64,000 nt of DNA from Acanthaster planci. Taxonomy: Eukaryota > Echinodermata > Asteroidea > Valvatida > Acanthasteridae. The position numbers and the translations under genes were made by a program. Of this stretch, positions 23,830 through 35,589 are shown in pieces. How positions within the stretch are numbered: the first letter of the stretch is position 1; each line of letters begins with the position of its first letter. Under the pieces are notes generated by a model. The model did no database searches, had not been told where the DNA came from, and was given only the letters and a program-made list of their open reading frames with translations. The DNA lies in NCBI RefSeq assembly GCF_001949145.1, contig NW_019091582.1:75567-139566 (forward strand). The letters are read 5' to 3'.

Positions 23830-25740
23830 TGTGTTCAACAGAGTAGTTGTCTCCAAGACATTCTGCTTGAAGGCCCTAGATAAAGGGAAGGTGACAAGGA
23901 GACGTTGTCCAGGGCTGCTCCGGCCTTACAAGGGGGAGCGGTTGCTAAGGCAAAGAGCCTACTTCATGAATGGGAGCCCGGTAGCAAGAGTATCTCAAGA
24001 TGTGGGGTGGTCGCTTGACTGGCACGGGCGTAGTTGGTATCTTCCTTTGGAAGGGAGGCTCACGGAGGATCCGGAAACTGGAATATGTCACAGGTGGTGA
24101 GGACGCCAATAAAACCAGTGACATCTTCAACCAAAGACACGGTGACTTTGCTTCGACTGAAGTAAGGTTGTGCTATATTCAAGAGCCGAGGGTGCCCGTA
24201 GATTAGTAGGGTAGCTGAGCGGCTGGAGTGGACTTGGACACATGCCAAGTTCTGGCTAGAGACTAGAATATCTCCATGCATGAACGATCAACCAGAAGTT
24301 TTGGAAAAATTGGCCCGGAAGATTCCAGTCATGCTAAGTCATTTAAACGAGTCATGGTTGATGTCCAGCGAAGTGGCTAACGGCAGACCAAGCACTTGAG
24401 TCATGTCTCACTGAAGAAGACAGAGGCAGCAATCAGACAGAGTGAGGGCACCTATGGAATCAACTTCGTTCTTTTTGGAAGACAATGCTGGTTGCCCGGT
24501 TGGGGACAGGGCGGTGCCTCATTCAGAGCCATGTGCAGCCCCGTGGGGAGTGGCCTCCTCCCGAGGGAGTACACCTGGCAGGTGCGATTCAGAGCAGCTG
24601 GAGAGGGCGGAGGGGCCTACAGTCCACCAGAAACGAGTCTGGGGCAGTGGAGGTTGATGGCGGTCAACACCAAGGCGGCGAGCAATGGAGGTCGGAACTT
24701 CATTGATGGACTGGAAGGCCGACATTCAAGCCGCAGAGGTATGTTCGTGGTAGTCGAGGAATTTGATGAAGATGAGAAGCGCTTGCCTTTTCCGGTGGCG
24801 GGCGACCCGATGGCAGAAGTAGCAGATGGGGTCACGGAAGGCGAAACGCCTATGGTGCATTCCCGGTCGAGGTCAATGGGAACTGCACAATTCTGGGCAG
24901 AGGGACAAGGAGAAATGAGGTCCAATGACCCGGTGATGCCAATTAAAAGCCCGAGCTGCGATGTGCTTAAAGCACATAGTGGTGGGCAGCCCGGCGGCGG
25001 AGGTGGCAGCCAGGGCCGCAGAATGCCCGAGGAGCAGTCCCAGTCGAGGTCAATGGGGGCTGCAAAATAAGCCTTTTGCAAGTTAATTTGAATAAAATCT
25101 GGTACACAAAGAACATAACAATTGGAATTCCCCATACCAAAGTCACTGTTGCTATACCTCATGATTTGGGGCAAGCTTTTCCTTAGTTACATAAGAGACA
25201 CCTCACAACAATACACTGTTCTCAATGTAAAAGAAGGGCACAAAGGAACCAGTCCATTCCAGGCATGGTGGTCGCTAAGTAAAAGCTAGCCCCGAATCAC
25301 GAGGTATAGCAGCAGTGTATTTAGTCTGGGGAGTTCAAATTCAGTGTCCAGATTTTATTCAAATTTAACTCGCAAATGGCTTATTCTGGGCAGAGAGACT
25401 AGGAGAAATGAGGTCCAATGACCCGGTGAAATCCAGTTGAAAGCTGGAGCCACGGATGGGTGGCTTGAAGACCCAGAGACGTAAAAACCATGTTAAGCTC
25501 AGCAGGACCCGAAAGAGGGTTAGAGGGAGTCAGGTGTCATGGCTCGACGGTGCACTAGGTGGGGCGGGCCACGGCACTTGCGGGGAGCCCAGCCCAGTGA
25601 CTTCAGTACGTGGGGAAAAGGGAGATGCCTGGGGGGCCGCCGGAGCAGTGTTCTAGGCCAATGTCAAACAGCAGGTGGAACTCTTCGGTGTTGCTGGGGA
25701 ACACTAGCTTTAGTTTTACTTGTATTTAAGGACAAGAAGT
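23830..25740. repeat. GC-rich repeat block with a duplicated unit
   Basis: Much richer in G+C than its surroundings. GTCGAGGTCAATGGG, CTGGGCAGAG and GAAATGAGGTCCAATGACCC occur in the same order twice (24867-24940 and 25043-25430); the second unit is split by a MITE. Long open frames of 224 and 185 codons exist on opposite strands over the same bases; I regard them as by-products of base composition. Origin unknown, possibly the non-coding end of a retroelement. Confidence 0.5.
25067..25384. mobile_element. MITE with roughly 100-bp terminal inverted repeats
   Basis: Ends ATAAGCCTTTTGCAAGTTAA... (25067-25102) and the complement ...CGCAAATGGCTTAT (25348-25384). Complementarity continues inward (GCTATACCTCATGATTTGGGG near 25150 against CCCCGAATCACGAGGTATAGC near 25291). 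It interrupts the second unit of the flanking duplication, and the first unit gives the unoccupied site CTGCACAATTCTGGGCAG. 318 bases, non-coding. Confidence 0.78.
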
Positions 25741-26330
25741 GATCACCGCAAGAACTGACAAACTCGTTCACCTGAGCAATATAGTCCTCAGGATCGCTGT
25801 ACAAAAAGCCTGTGATCACAGCATCATCTGCAGCCCTGGTATTATTTTGTGAGAGGTAATGTTCAAGTTTGCGTTTAAAAGCTAGTTTGCTTGACTTAAT
25901 CTACTTGTTGATTTGTTTTTGCATTTCCTTCAGCTTCTCTCGGTCTCATATAAGATATGCTTCCTTGTTCCTCATTGAACTTGTGACCCAAGGTTTGCCG
26001 TTAGCATAAATTAGTTGTTCCTTGATGGGAATTATCATCTCCACACAGTAACAAATGTAGTCAGTGACGGTGTCCAGAACTCCATTCACAGTGTTGTGAC
26101 CCTCAAAGAATAGATCCCAGTCCGTTGAATCGAAGCAGGCACAAAGCTCTTCAGCTGCCTCATCGGTCCAGCATTGACATGCCTTTGTAATTGGCTTACA
26201 TATTTTGAGATTCTGTATATAGGCAGGCATTAACAGGACATTGTTGTGATTCAATGCACCGAGTTGCGGACAGCTTTTGAAGGCAGTCCAGCGTCACATC
26301 GTTACGAGTCGATTGCATAATATATTCACA
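25740..26330 (-). pseudogene. Non-LTR retrotransposon fragment (region between endonuclease and RT)
   Basis: The minus strand reads NNVLLMPAYIQNLKICKP, then CWTDEAAEELCACFDSTDWD, TVTDYICYCVEMIIPIK and NGKPWVTSSMRNK, the well-known linker between endonuclease and reverse transcriptase in Rex/L2-type LINEs ('...L.P.Y...LK...P....W..EA...L..CF..TDWD...'). One stop follows YLI. Neither flanking domain is intact; it continues weakly to about 25740. Confidence 0.75.
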
Positions 26331-27519
26331 GGCGTTTAGGCTGTAATGATGGGATGTTGGCGCATGGCATCATTCATTTTTCCATGAGTTGAGTGGAATG
26401 GACCGTGGAGGAAACAACTTTTTTCAACCTCAGCATCTTCCTCCTTTCTCCTAGTTTAACCTCGTGAAGGGAATTGAAGGAAAGAATTTGGAAGCCTCTG
26501 TAAGAAAATAGTAACCCTTCGTACAAGGACCTTTTGTAAGTGTTTAGCCCAGTGTTTATCACACGAGTGATATTCGCATGCATCACCTTGTCATGTGATC
26601 ATTCAGGCAATGAACAGACAGTATCCATGGGAGAGGTATGACAATTAACTGTGTTGCACGGTCTATGTCAAATTCCGCGTAATGTGCTGTTCTATTTCCA
26701 CAAAATGCACTATTTTAAGCTAAAAGCAAAACACACAACTGCAAAATTTACTGTAAATTAAAACGTGGCATATTTGCATGCATGGGCCCCTGTAACATCT
26801 TTGCTGTGAGTCAAGTTTGCTTGAAGATAAATTCATTATCATGCTCACTCTCGTGGAACACAGAATCACAAGGCTGAAGTTATACATGTACACGTACCAC
26901 CTTTGCTGCACACAGTTGTCAAGTCTCTCCAAGTACAACCACTACATGGTTGCATGGGCCAATGACTGAGTGGTATACGGGACACAGATGCACTAAATTA
27001 TTTTGTGTTCCATAAGCCCAAGCATGATAACTATTAACGTAGGGGCCTATATAGTGACTAGTTTAGGATAAGTGGGAAATTCTTTGAGTGCAGTATACAT
27101 GTACGTGTATACAACAAAATGTATCCAATGAAAGGCTTAAAGTCAATTAGGGCCACTGGCTCAAAGTTGTTATATACAAGTCTCTCAGAGTACAACCACA
27201 ACATGGTTGCATAGGCTCCCCTCTTTTTGGATGGCAATTTTATGATGTTCACTTCCAGACCAGGCCTACATGTACATAAAGTATATGTAAGAAATGAAAT
27301 CTAATTTTTAAGGTTGGTAACTCTGTTATTGCCATGAGCAAATCATTTGGTAATAGCCAGCATTACCAATTCTGTCTGGTTCAGGATTGGTATGTTGTCA
27401 ATGCATAACATTGCACCAGTCCAGTCTGTTAGTACTGATACTCAGGACAGGTCAAGTTGGCAGACAAGCTGCTGGGTAGCAAAAATCTTCCCCTGCAGGT
27501 CAGTTCTTGAAATCCTTAC
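26331..27519. other. SIDT intron 7, no gene seen
   Basis: AT-rich intronic sequence downstream of SIDT exon 7. Small ORFs only. A repeated phrase CTCTCCAAGTACAACCACTACATGG / CTCTCAGAGTACAACCACAACATGG (near 26923 and 27182) suggests an old local duplication. Confidence 0.5.
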
Positions 27520-27613
27520 CTTTTGCTTTGAACAAGTATGATGAAGCCAGTTATCACGTAAAAGGACAACAGCACAGCCACAGTGGTCACAATGGGTTTC
27601 CAGTATTCAGATA
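27520..27613 (-). CDS. SIDT: SIDT-like exon 7, first transmembrane helix
   Basis: A 94-base exon, phase 1 in and phase 2 out. The translation SEYWKPIVTTVAVLLSFYVI, then TGFIILVQSK, is a single hydrophobic helix at the place where SIDT proteins have transmembrane segment 1 ('...FLSFYLLTVLL...'). Acceptor TACTGTTGCAG, donor AAAAG/GTAAGG. The basic tail (QSKR/KK, continued in the next exon) fits a cytoplasmic boundary. It separates the lumenal/extracellular domain from the cytoplasmic loop. Confidence 0.92.
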
Positions 27614-29639
27614 CTGCAACAGTAAATAGGCAGTCATACCATCTTAGATATTTGGTAACAATTAATGCAATTTACATTGGAATTAAAAGCACAGTAACCA
27701 ACCGTTGGTTTGTTTTTCTTCAATATGCGCCCCCTTGATTAGCTTTAATAAATTCATTCTGGGAAATTCTTGCTCATTTTCTTGAACTCTTGGAGATTAT
27801 TAAGTGGATACATTACTGTGTATCCCTTAATTATATTTGAGAATTACATAAGGTACATGTATATGTTATTCAATATGATTGTCATAAAATACAAAAATAC
27901 TCCATCCATTTGAATTCAGTGGAACATCAAATTGAAGTGCAGTTTGAGCTTTGTTTAGATTGCAGTTACATCTAGTTCTAAGTGATCAGTTATAGAGCAT
28001 CATAACTCCATCTGAATTAAAAAAAAAACAATACACATTTACGGTGTATGTGGGGCAACCATTCTGACAAGACAGAGCTGATGGAGCAACCAAATGACAG
28101 CAAATAATAATAATGAATTATATGTAAAGGAGACGTTGATGCATGCTTAACACAAATAAAATAAAAAAGTGAATGATGTGAGAAAACCCAGAAGATCATT
28201 TAAGTTTAGCAGCACACTGTATATGTATTTGACAAGTATGAAGTAACACACGGGACAATTTGATGTAATAAGTGCCCTTCATTCATTTGAATGGTACACT
28301 TCCCCTGATGTACTCTATACACAGATTACATACATGTGCACTGGAGAAAACCTTTTACCTGTACCAAATTCCACGGCTTACCGATGACAAATGATTAACA
28401 TATTAAGATATACTATACTTAACCCAAATATAGGTAAAACTGTGAAATATTTTTGTGCTTTATCATATTTCAATTGGAACAAAGAATAAAGAATCATAAT
28501 ACAATAAAACAGATATTTGTCACGTTGTGGATTTCCATGATTTTTCCAGATTTTTCACAGCAACAGGAGCCCTGCCATTGTGTACATGTACCAGCTGATA
28601 ATGGTTCATTGTATTAACAAAATCAACACTAAATAAAACCAAAAACAGGATTTCTGCATCTGCAACAAAACATATAACTTTTCCACATTCCTGACACTTT
28701 GAGGAAACGTTCACTTGCTATGCATGTACAATCTAGAATAACAAAGTATGGAATTTGCACAAAGTGTAAAAGTCTAATGAAAATTCCCAGGATGACATCA
28801 TCAGCAAGACATTACTACAGGGATTATGCTTAATGGAACTCTACTTTATACCTGAAGTTTGATGAGGGTTTAACTTAATGTAATGTGTAAATAAGCTTTT
28901 GTAGAAAATGCTGCAAATCAAAAATTGAAAGAACATTTGAGGGCGAAGTCATCCTGAAGCTACTTCACACATATATCACAATCAAAAGTTATAATGTAAG
29001 TTCTCCTGGCCAGTTTCTGAAAATGAGAAGTTTAATTTGTAAAAAAAAAAAAACAATTTGCAGCATATGTTTAAATGGCGTACAACCTCGATTTAATTTT
29101 GCAACCTTCAAATAAATGAACATGCATTAGTTTCATTTCAGAGATTACAAATGTGATTGGGACATTGGTCTGATGGATTCATTGCCAAATACATCAAACT
29201 GTGCAATACTATTGACTGAAATTCTGTCCTTTCGTGTGACCAGTTCAGTGATTCAGTTTCATTTGCTGCTGTCTGAATTAGCAAATTCTGCATCCAATTC
29301 AAATAGGATATACAGGGTTACACAAATCATGACAACTTTGATAATGAATGTACTGCCACTACACCAAGACTAGTGTGCTTGTACTCAAAGGCCTGTATGC
29401 AAATTAGGGCCTATAATTATGTGAGTGTAAGCCAATGAAAATCTAAGGTAAATATCAATCAAAACAATCTTGTCAGGATATTAGGAAAATGTAACTTGTC
29501 AAGGTTTTTGCAAAGGGATCAGGTACTATTTGGTTCTTTGTTGTCTATTTATATTTCTGAAAGTTCACTCTCATTTTATCATTTGTATCCATCAATGATC
29601 CGTCTACCAATGCAATAAGGGAAATTATCTGCTCACACT
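27614..29639. other. SIDT intron 6, no gene seen
   Basis: AT-rich intronic sequence without recognisable coding or structured elements beyond short homopolymer runs (for example A-runs near 28018 and 29041). Confidence 0.45.
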
Positions 29640-30660
29640 TGGTTGTACCAGGCTGTACATCTTGCAGGTGTCACCTCTCCAATGTTGAGTGCAGCCATCT
29701 TGAGGATCTCCACACTTGCATGTATCCACCAGCTTGGACTGTGACAGCCCTATATCCAAATCTGTCCTGCCATTTACATAGGCCCAATGTGCGCTTCACT
29801 CCCACCTTGAAAGCCGAGTGTGAAAGCCATTTCTGTCAGATTTAATTATGGCAAATATGGGGGGCAACAGCTTGATGGTAAACTTGTTAACATGAAGGGG
29901 TAGTTTGGCTGGAATGTGAGGCCGAGCATTATCATGTATCAGATATATTTGTCCACCAGAAGGAATAGGATATCACATTCTTTTACAGTTATCACTAGGA
30001 ACCCCTCAAAAGTCTATTGTATTGTAAATCTCCGATGATTTTCTGTGAGCCCCAAGTCCAATTTTACCTGAAATGGCAAACATGATACTGTTCCTTTCTC
30101 TCTGGCCATGAACAGCATGTCTTGCTGGCTCTCCATTAGAAGCACAACGATGAGACTGATAGGCCACGTGTTTTATCTAGTGTCATCGAGAGTGTCTCTA
30201 AGGATACCAACCTGTAGAAACCAGTTTACAATCTATTTTGTGCATCTAATACACGTGGCAAAATTCTCTGGGAAAATCTGCCAGCTAATGATTTACAAGC
30301 ACACCCATCTAGAGTTCTAGCTATGGCACTAGTGGTCACAAAGTGCTTATTGGGAGACCAGCTCATGGTTGATCACAATTTGTTGCGAAGTTAGGAGGTT
30401 TTATCTACATAATGTAGAAGAAAATCTCTCATGTCACTGTCAATCTTCTTTGGGGGGGGGTCCTCCTTCCAGGAGCTTGTTCTGATGACCATCTGAGAGG
30501 TATACACCGATGACTGATCTGGCTGTTGAGTGCTTGATACCCATGGTATCTCCTACCTGCAGATTCTGTGGGCAGCATTGTCAGCCCAAAAGGCATCAAT
30601 GAGGACATTCTGCTCCAGGATTTTTCTGTATTTCCCTTGGTAGGCCATATTTAGAAGGCC
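29640..30660 (-). pseudogene. IS630/Tc1-type DDE transposase relic
   Basis: Minus-strand fragments in shifting frames follow the order of a Tc1-like transposase: LIDAFWADNAAHRICR (helix-turn-helix side, about 30590), KKIDSDMRDFLLHYVD (about 30440-30400), then the region equivalent to the first catalytic Asp, decayed, NSIMFAISGKIGLG (about 30080), and IYLIHDNARPHIPAK around 29917-29950 with KLLPP and LNLTEMAF behind it. HDNARPH holds the second catalytic Asp and 'LPPYSPxLNPIEMAF' the third acidic residue in active relatives. Many stops and frameshifts. No clear terminal inverted repeats were seen. Confidence 0.72.
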
Positions 30661-32257
30661 TATGTGAACTTTTACTTCAGTGTATGATGTAGCCGTAGCA
30701 AAATTTGAGCACAAGAGGAAAGGTTTTCATCAGTGTCAGTGTTTATTTAGGATTTATACAATAGTTTGAATATTGCAAAAGACTACATACATGTACATCT
30801 GTTTAGTTCAATCATAAATATTCAAACATTTCACAATGCATTTCTACACATATAAATTCCATTAACACAAATAAATTTCAATCCTTGACAAGGTATGTCT
30901 TTAAAACACTTCATGTAAAATCATATGCATATTTAGAAAAATAGACTGATTACAATTTGAAACGAATACTGGATTGCAGAAGTGAAAGAGGGATTTTGAA
31001 TGTTCATTCTATTTTGCTCATGAACAAAAGGCTGGTATTATCAATTCATGAAGCCAGGAAAACCTATAATAACACAAAAAGCTTATGTAGCACTTTACAC
31101 AAAAGCCCCTCAGCACTCTACAATAAAAATAAAAATAACAGCTTTAAAAGAATGGCTAAAATACCTTACAGGTCTGGGCAGTAACCCTGAGTGAAGAAGA
31201 AATCCCAAAAAAGTAGTAAATAAAATAGGAAATAAAAGTCAACAGGACCTGAGCAGACATAGAGCAATAAAGTCAATTAAGGTAACTTTAAAGGCTTGGA
31301 CACACAACTGCCATAACTGTGCATGATGAGAACAAGTCGATCATATTGCAATAAAATGAATGTTAATATTAATATAATCCACCAGTACGGTACAAAACAG
31401 ATAAAAATGGAGCAGTAGAGCAAACTTTGTATAAAAACGTGAAGAATGTAAACCTTAATACAGTATGGAATGAATACAACAAAGCATATGAGCACAACAT
31501 ATCACTTAAAAAGATAAGTCAAAGAATGTTGAGAAAATCAGAAGTATGAATAGGGTCTATTTGGTTGTTCCAGAGACTTGGTGCTGTATGTTTCCATGCT
31601 CACTGACCATAAAACTTGGTAGATGCATGAGCACAACATATTGTCTTCTTTGGCCAATGCCACAAGTGTAGTGAAGGAATGAATGATAGAAGCTGTTGAC
31701 CTGGTCAGTCATGCAAAGGTTGTGGTTATCAATAATACCCAGCTCCTTGCCATCCTGTTGACCTCCACGTACAACAAGTGAAGGAGAGCTACATGTATGA
31801 TGTGGAAGGCTCTACATGTACATGTAATACTAAGTGAATATCAGGTCAATCAGACACTGTCTAATATGTAAATCTATGGTCATACTTTCTAACGACACCA
31901 CAGGAAATCATAAAATTTCCCAAACAATCAGCACATCTAGTTTTCCTATAAACAGTCTTGAAAAGGGAAGTCTGAAAATACCTGTTTTGTTCTGAAGAAA
32001 CATCAGACATCACCCAGATTTTCACTTACAACACATGTTGGCTTTGTCTGAGCCAAATTCCAACCCAAACGGACATATGGTTCTCGAGATATTGGCCCAT
32101 CAAGAAATCAACTTTATAAAAGTCATCACAAATTTTTGCACTCTGTGTGGTCTTTCCCCATAATATACTGATAACATTTAGGTGTTGGCCCAATGCCTCC
32201 CTTTCGACAACCCCTTAGATCATTACAAAACAACACTCATTATCTTCATATACTTAC
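30661..32257. other. SIDT intron 6 upstream part, no gene seen
   Basis: AT-rich. Some ORFs of 72-75 codons without family features. Confidence 0.45.
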
Positions 32258-32335
32258 ATGGTAAAATCGTTTCTACAGTTATTGTTATCTCTTTGCTCCG
32301 ATTTTTGTCACTGTGTAACACAAACTGGGAGGTCA
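32258..32335 (-). CDS. SIDT: SIDT-like exon 6 (membrane-proximal strand)
   Basis: A 78-base exon with phase 1 at both ends. It reads TSQFVLHSDKNRSKEITITV and then ETILP, which fits the SIDT stretch '(R)QKTLSVLVSQAV' just outside the first membrane helix. The acceptor CTATTGCAG has a good pyrimidine tract and the donor is CAT/GTAAGT. A weaker downstream AG (TTACACAG) would break frame. Because the length is divisible by three and the phases are symmetric, skipping it would keep the reading frame. Exon 5 could splice directly to exon 7, so this may be a cassette exon. Confidence 0.85.
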
Positions 32336-32757
32336 CTGCAATAGAACAAAAAGTATATGATTTCTTTATCAATAACAAAACCCTATGTTTTCAGAGTTGT
32401 TTGTAACTCACAGGCAGCAAATTTGAAAATTGCTGCTCCAGTTTGTACAAGAATCATTCAATTAATTTATCATTAATCAAAATTCAATGCACTTCAGTTC
32501 TCTTGAATACAGAGATTGATTCAGGGGTGGGGTGGGAAACACTCAACTGGCACAAAACTACATTTGTTTTGATATTTTTTGAAGTATCATTTGTACACAA
32601 AGCCGTTTAATGCTTTAAATATCAAACAACAGAACATGAAAAACGCAAGATCAGATTCTTCTATGGGCTGGTGGGATATAATAGGTTTCATGGTGAAAAA
32701 GGTGGTAAAAGTGACCTTGTAGTTACATGTACATCATCTAACAAATTATATTTTGGG

Positions 32758-33330
32758 CCCTACTGAAATTGTCCAATTCTTTTACCTATTGAGACCAATT
32801 CACTTACCCATTGGATCCAATTCACATCTTAATTGGATCCAATTCACTTACCAACTCAATAACCAATTCCAAAACCAATTGCTTTTGCTTGGAATCAATT
32901 GGAATCCAATTGGGTTCAATTGGTTTGAATAGTAAATTTGGCCCTCTTCTCTGTTGGACCATTTCAAATCAATTGACACCATGTGAATGCCAATTCAAAC
33001 CAATTGAGTCCCATTAGAAAAATCCATTTGATGGAGGAACCAAGCTGAAAGCAAACCAAATGGAACTAGTTGCGTCCAACTTGAAATTTCCAATTGACCG
33101 AGAAAAACAGACAGAGAGAAAGCATACCGTTTGATTCCCATTTGAAAACAAATCCAATTGAAACCAACTGCATCCCATTTCAATCTTCAATTGACGAGAG
33201 AAAATGAATGGGAGAGAAAACACACCACCTGAAACCAAATGAACACCACTTCATTGCCAACTGGACCCACTACATTCCAATTAAATCCAATTAAAAAATC
33301 AACTGGTTTGAATAGGCCATTTTAGTAGGG
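32758..33330. repeat. MITE made of CCAATT-type words
   Basis: The ends CCCTACTGAAATT (left) and AATGGCC..TTTTAGTAGGG (right) form imperfect terminal inverted repeats. Between them, CCAATT or its complement AATTGG recurs dozens of times in varied spacing (CAATTGGATCCAATTCAC, GGAATCAATTGGAATCC, CCAATTGACCGAG). There is no coding potential. It sits in SIDT intron 5. Confidence 0.68.
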
Positions 33331-33944
33331 GGGCATGCTCTGCTTTGGCAACCTACCGGTAGTCCATTGCTCCTTACCATCACAATGACAGGCTGGGAGG
33401 TTCATCATTTTGAGGAGTATGCCCGGCTCTATCTAGGTTCCTATATGTACATGTAGGCTCTGAGAGGCTGCTCCATTGCTTATTTCTGGTACAAATTTCT
33501 GACAATGCCTTTCCTAGTTTCACAGCCTTGACCTCCAGCTTGGTTTTAGTGTGGGATCTTTCATGCATTGTTCCTCCATGTTCCAGTTCTCTCATTACAA
33601 ACAGCAACTGCTGGAATTCTTAAGTCAATCACAGAGTTTGTGTCATCTCTGAGCACTTCACAGCATCTATTTGGTGCACTACTATCTCACAACTAGTAGG
33701 TCATGTGAGAGTATGGGTTAGTGCATTCGGTTTAAAAATGGCATACCGAGTACATCATCAAATACATCTAGGTACTCATATTTATAGAAATATGAGTGCT
33801 CTTACAGAAACTTGCTCTCCACATATTCTTGTAAAGCAATTGTAAGCATAAAGTTTTTCAAATTTTCGAAGAGAGTAATGAATTGACACTTAATTTACAT
33901 AAACACTTAAATTTTTTTTAAATAGAACTTTGATTACATCTTAC

Positions 33945-34047
33945 TGTTTTGTATAGGCACCAAGTGTACAGCTTTTCCGAGACAGTCTTTATCTGTTGGC
34001 TGCACCACTACAACCACAAAGAAATAACCACCTGGATAATTTGTTTT
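33945..34047 (-). CDS. SIDT: SIDT-like exon 5
   Basis: A 103-base exon, phase 0 in and phase 1 out. The translation KTNYPGGYFFVVVVVQPTDK, then DCLGKAVHLVPIQN, matches the SIDT strand 'FP.N.FYVVVVVK..D..C' that follows the ITVQ motif, including the run of valines and the cysteine. The acceptor has a long pyrimidine tract (TTTCTCTCTCTTTTCACAG) and the donor is ACA/GTAAGA. The left end of a DIRS element starts only 73 bases upstream in the direction of transcription, but the pyrimidine tract is intact. Confidence 0.93.
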
Positions 34048-34122
34048 CTGTGAAAAGAGAGAGAAAAAAAGAAACGTCCATGAATAAATCCATGATGTTA
34101 ATTTGAGATCATAAAAATCCTT

Positions 34123-34440
34123 CCCCACATTAGTGTGGGTTGGGTCTCCTAGTGTGATACTTACCCCTGCCCAGCCAACATATGCAAATTTCACATGTGC
34201 CCGTTACAATTCACTGAAAAGACTTGATTATGCATGGTGCCCCTTGACCTTCTACAATGTAGTACGATCCCGCCGCCATGTTCATCCTTCTTTTCGAAGC
34301 AGAGAAAACCCCTGGAGCCAAAGTGGGGAAGGACGGGTGGGAGCGGTTGGGCAGGGGTAAGTATCACTGGGAGACCCGACCCACACTAATGTGGGGGAGG
34401 AGTCTCCTGCGTTCACATACCCCTGCCCAGCCTACATATG
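34123..34440. repeat. DIRS copy 3: 3' end and internal complementary region
   Basis: Arm 34123-34176 (CCCCACATTAGTGTGGGT, then GGGTCTCC, TACCCCTGCCCAGCC) is complementary to 34345-34397 (GGTTGGGCAGGGGTAAGTAT, then CACTGGGAGACCCGACCCAC). Directly after it, GAGTCTCCTGCGTTCACATA plus the pivot CCCCTGCCCAGCCTACATATG matches the complement of the other end (38740-38775). The joined arms therefore form the complement of a circle junction. Confidence 0.8.
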
Positions 34441-34469
34441 CAGAGTGGCACCGTACCCTGGAGGTGGGT

Positions 34470-35500
34470 TGGTGACGGGAGCTAGTGTAGTTACTAAAAG
34501 CGAACACTCACCAGAAGAAAGAAATGTCTACGATGAAGTATTCACCGTCTGGCCCGAGACAGTGCTAGGCACTGTCTGGACTGCCGAGTGCAAGGTTGCT
34601 CAGCCAAGGGCTGCTGCGCTCTGCAGAACATCCTTCAGATAGCACTCGGTGAAGGTGGAGGGGGATTTCTGCTAGAGGAACTCCTCTGAAGTATGACCAG
34701 GATGCAGAAGTGGTCCGAACATTGAGGGCCATGGTGCAAGATCGGGCCATCTCGTCATGTTATGCTGGCCAGTCTCGGTTCGCGAAGATGATGGCCGATA
34801 CCATCCACTGGGTAATAGTGTCCTTTGACGCAGAACGGAAGGGATTTGTCGTAGTGATGAAGAGCTGAGAGCTAGACTCTCGGCAACGCTTGGTCCTGGC
34901 AAGGTACCACTTAAGAGTGCAAACTGGACACCATTTCTTGTCAGAGTCACCTCCCGAAAGTGAGGCTATGTCGGGAACAAATATGTCAAGAGGCTGGAAG
35001 GTAAGCGACTGGTTTTTCGTCAAAAACTTGATGGCTGGGATAAGGTGAACCCCATGCAGCTCCCAGAAGATGTGACCTTCGGCCATCGATAGAGAATGCA
35101 GTTCGCTACTGTGTCTTCCATGTCTTGATGTAACGACCCAAGGAGGAACACCAGTTTGATGCTGAGATGGAGATAAGATGCAGCAGAAAGCAGCTCAGAG
35201 GGAGGACTGGCAAGAACACGTAAGACGCTTCCAAGGTCCCAGGATAGAGCAAGGCATTTGACATGAGGACGCTCGACAAACATTCCTCGACGAAGATGGT
35301 GGATAGAAGCATTATCAGAGACCATCGATCCATCGCTGAAGCCCAAACAAACGGCTGTTAAGGCCAACCAGTAGTTGCAGATGGTGGCAATCTGGAGGCC
35401 CAAGTGGAACAGATACATAAGAAAGTCTGTGACAGAACTCACAGGAGCTTCGGTTGAAGAAACATCGTGGTCGATGAACCATCTGGTAAAATGTTGCAGT
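34470..35500 (-). pseudogene. DIRS tyrosine recombinase, copy 3
   Basis: Longest fragments of the three recombinase copies. In order: VSSVTDFLMYLFHLGLQIAT (core-binding domain start, about 35440), RGMFVERPHV and SWDLGSVLRVLASPPSELL (about 35285-35190), HGVHLIPAIKFLTKNQSLTF (about 35060-35010), CTLKWYLARTKRCRESSSQL (about 34925-34870), NPFRSASKDTITQWMVSAII (about 34850-34790), SPSTFTECYLKDVLQS (about 34665-34625). Frames change at least twice. The spacing matches a full recombinase of roughly 330 residues. Confidence 0.83.
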
Positions 35501-35589
35501 TGGCTGATGTAAATTATGCGAGTGGACAGTCATCAACCCCAGGCCGTCATGGATGCAGCGTCCACAGAAGGGCCCAACATTCTGAGTGA

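Noticed and set aside
24396-25174. Overlapping 224- and 185-codon ORFs on opposite strands
   Set aside because: GC-rich sequence lacking A/T-rich stop codons. Both run into the inserted MITE and neither has a domain; the underlying DNA is a duplicated repeat unit.
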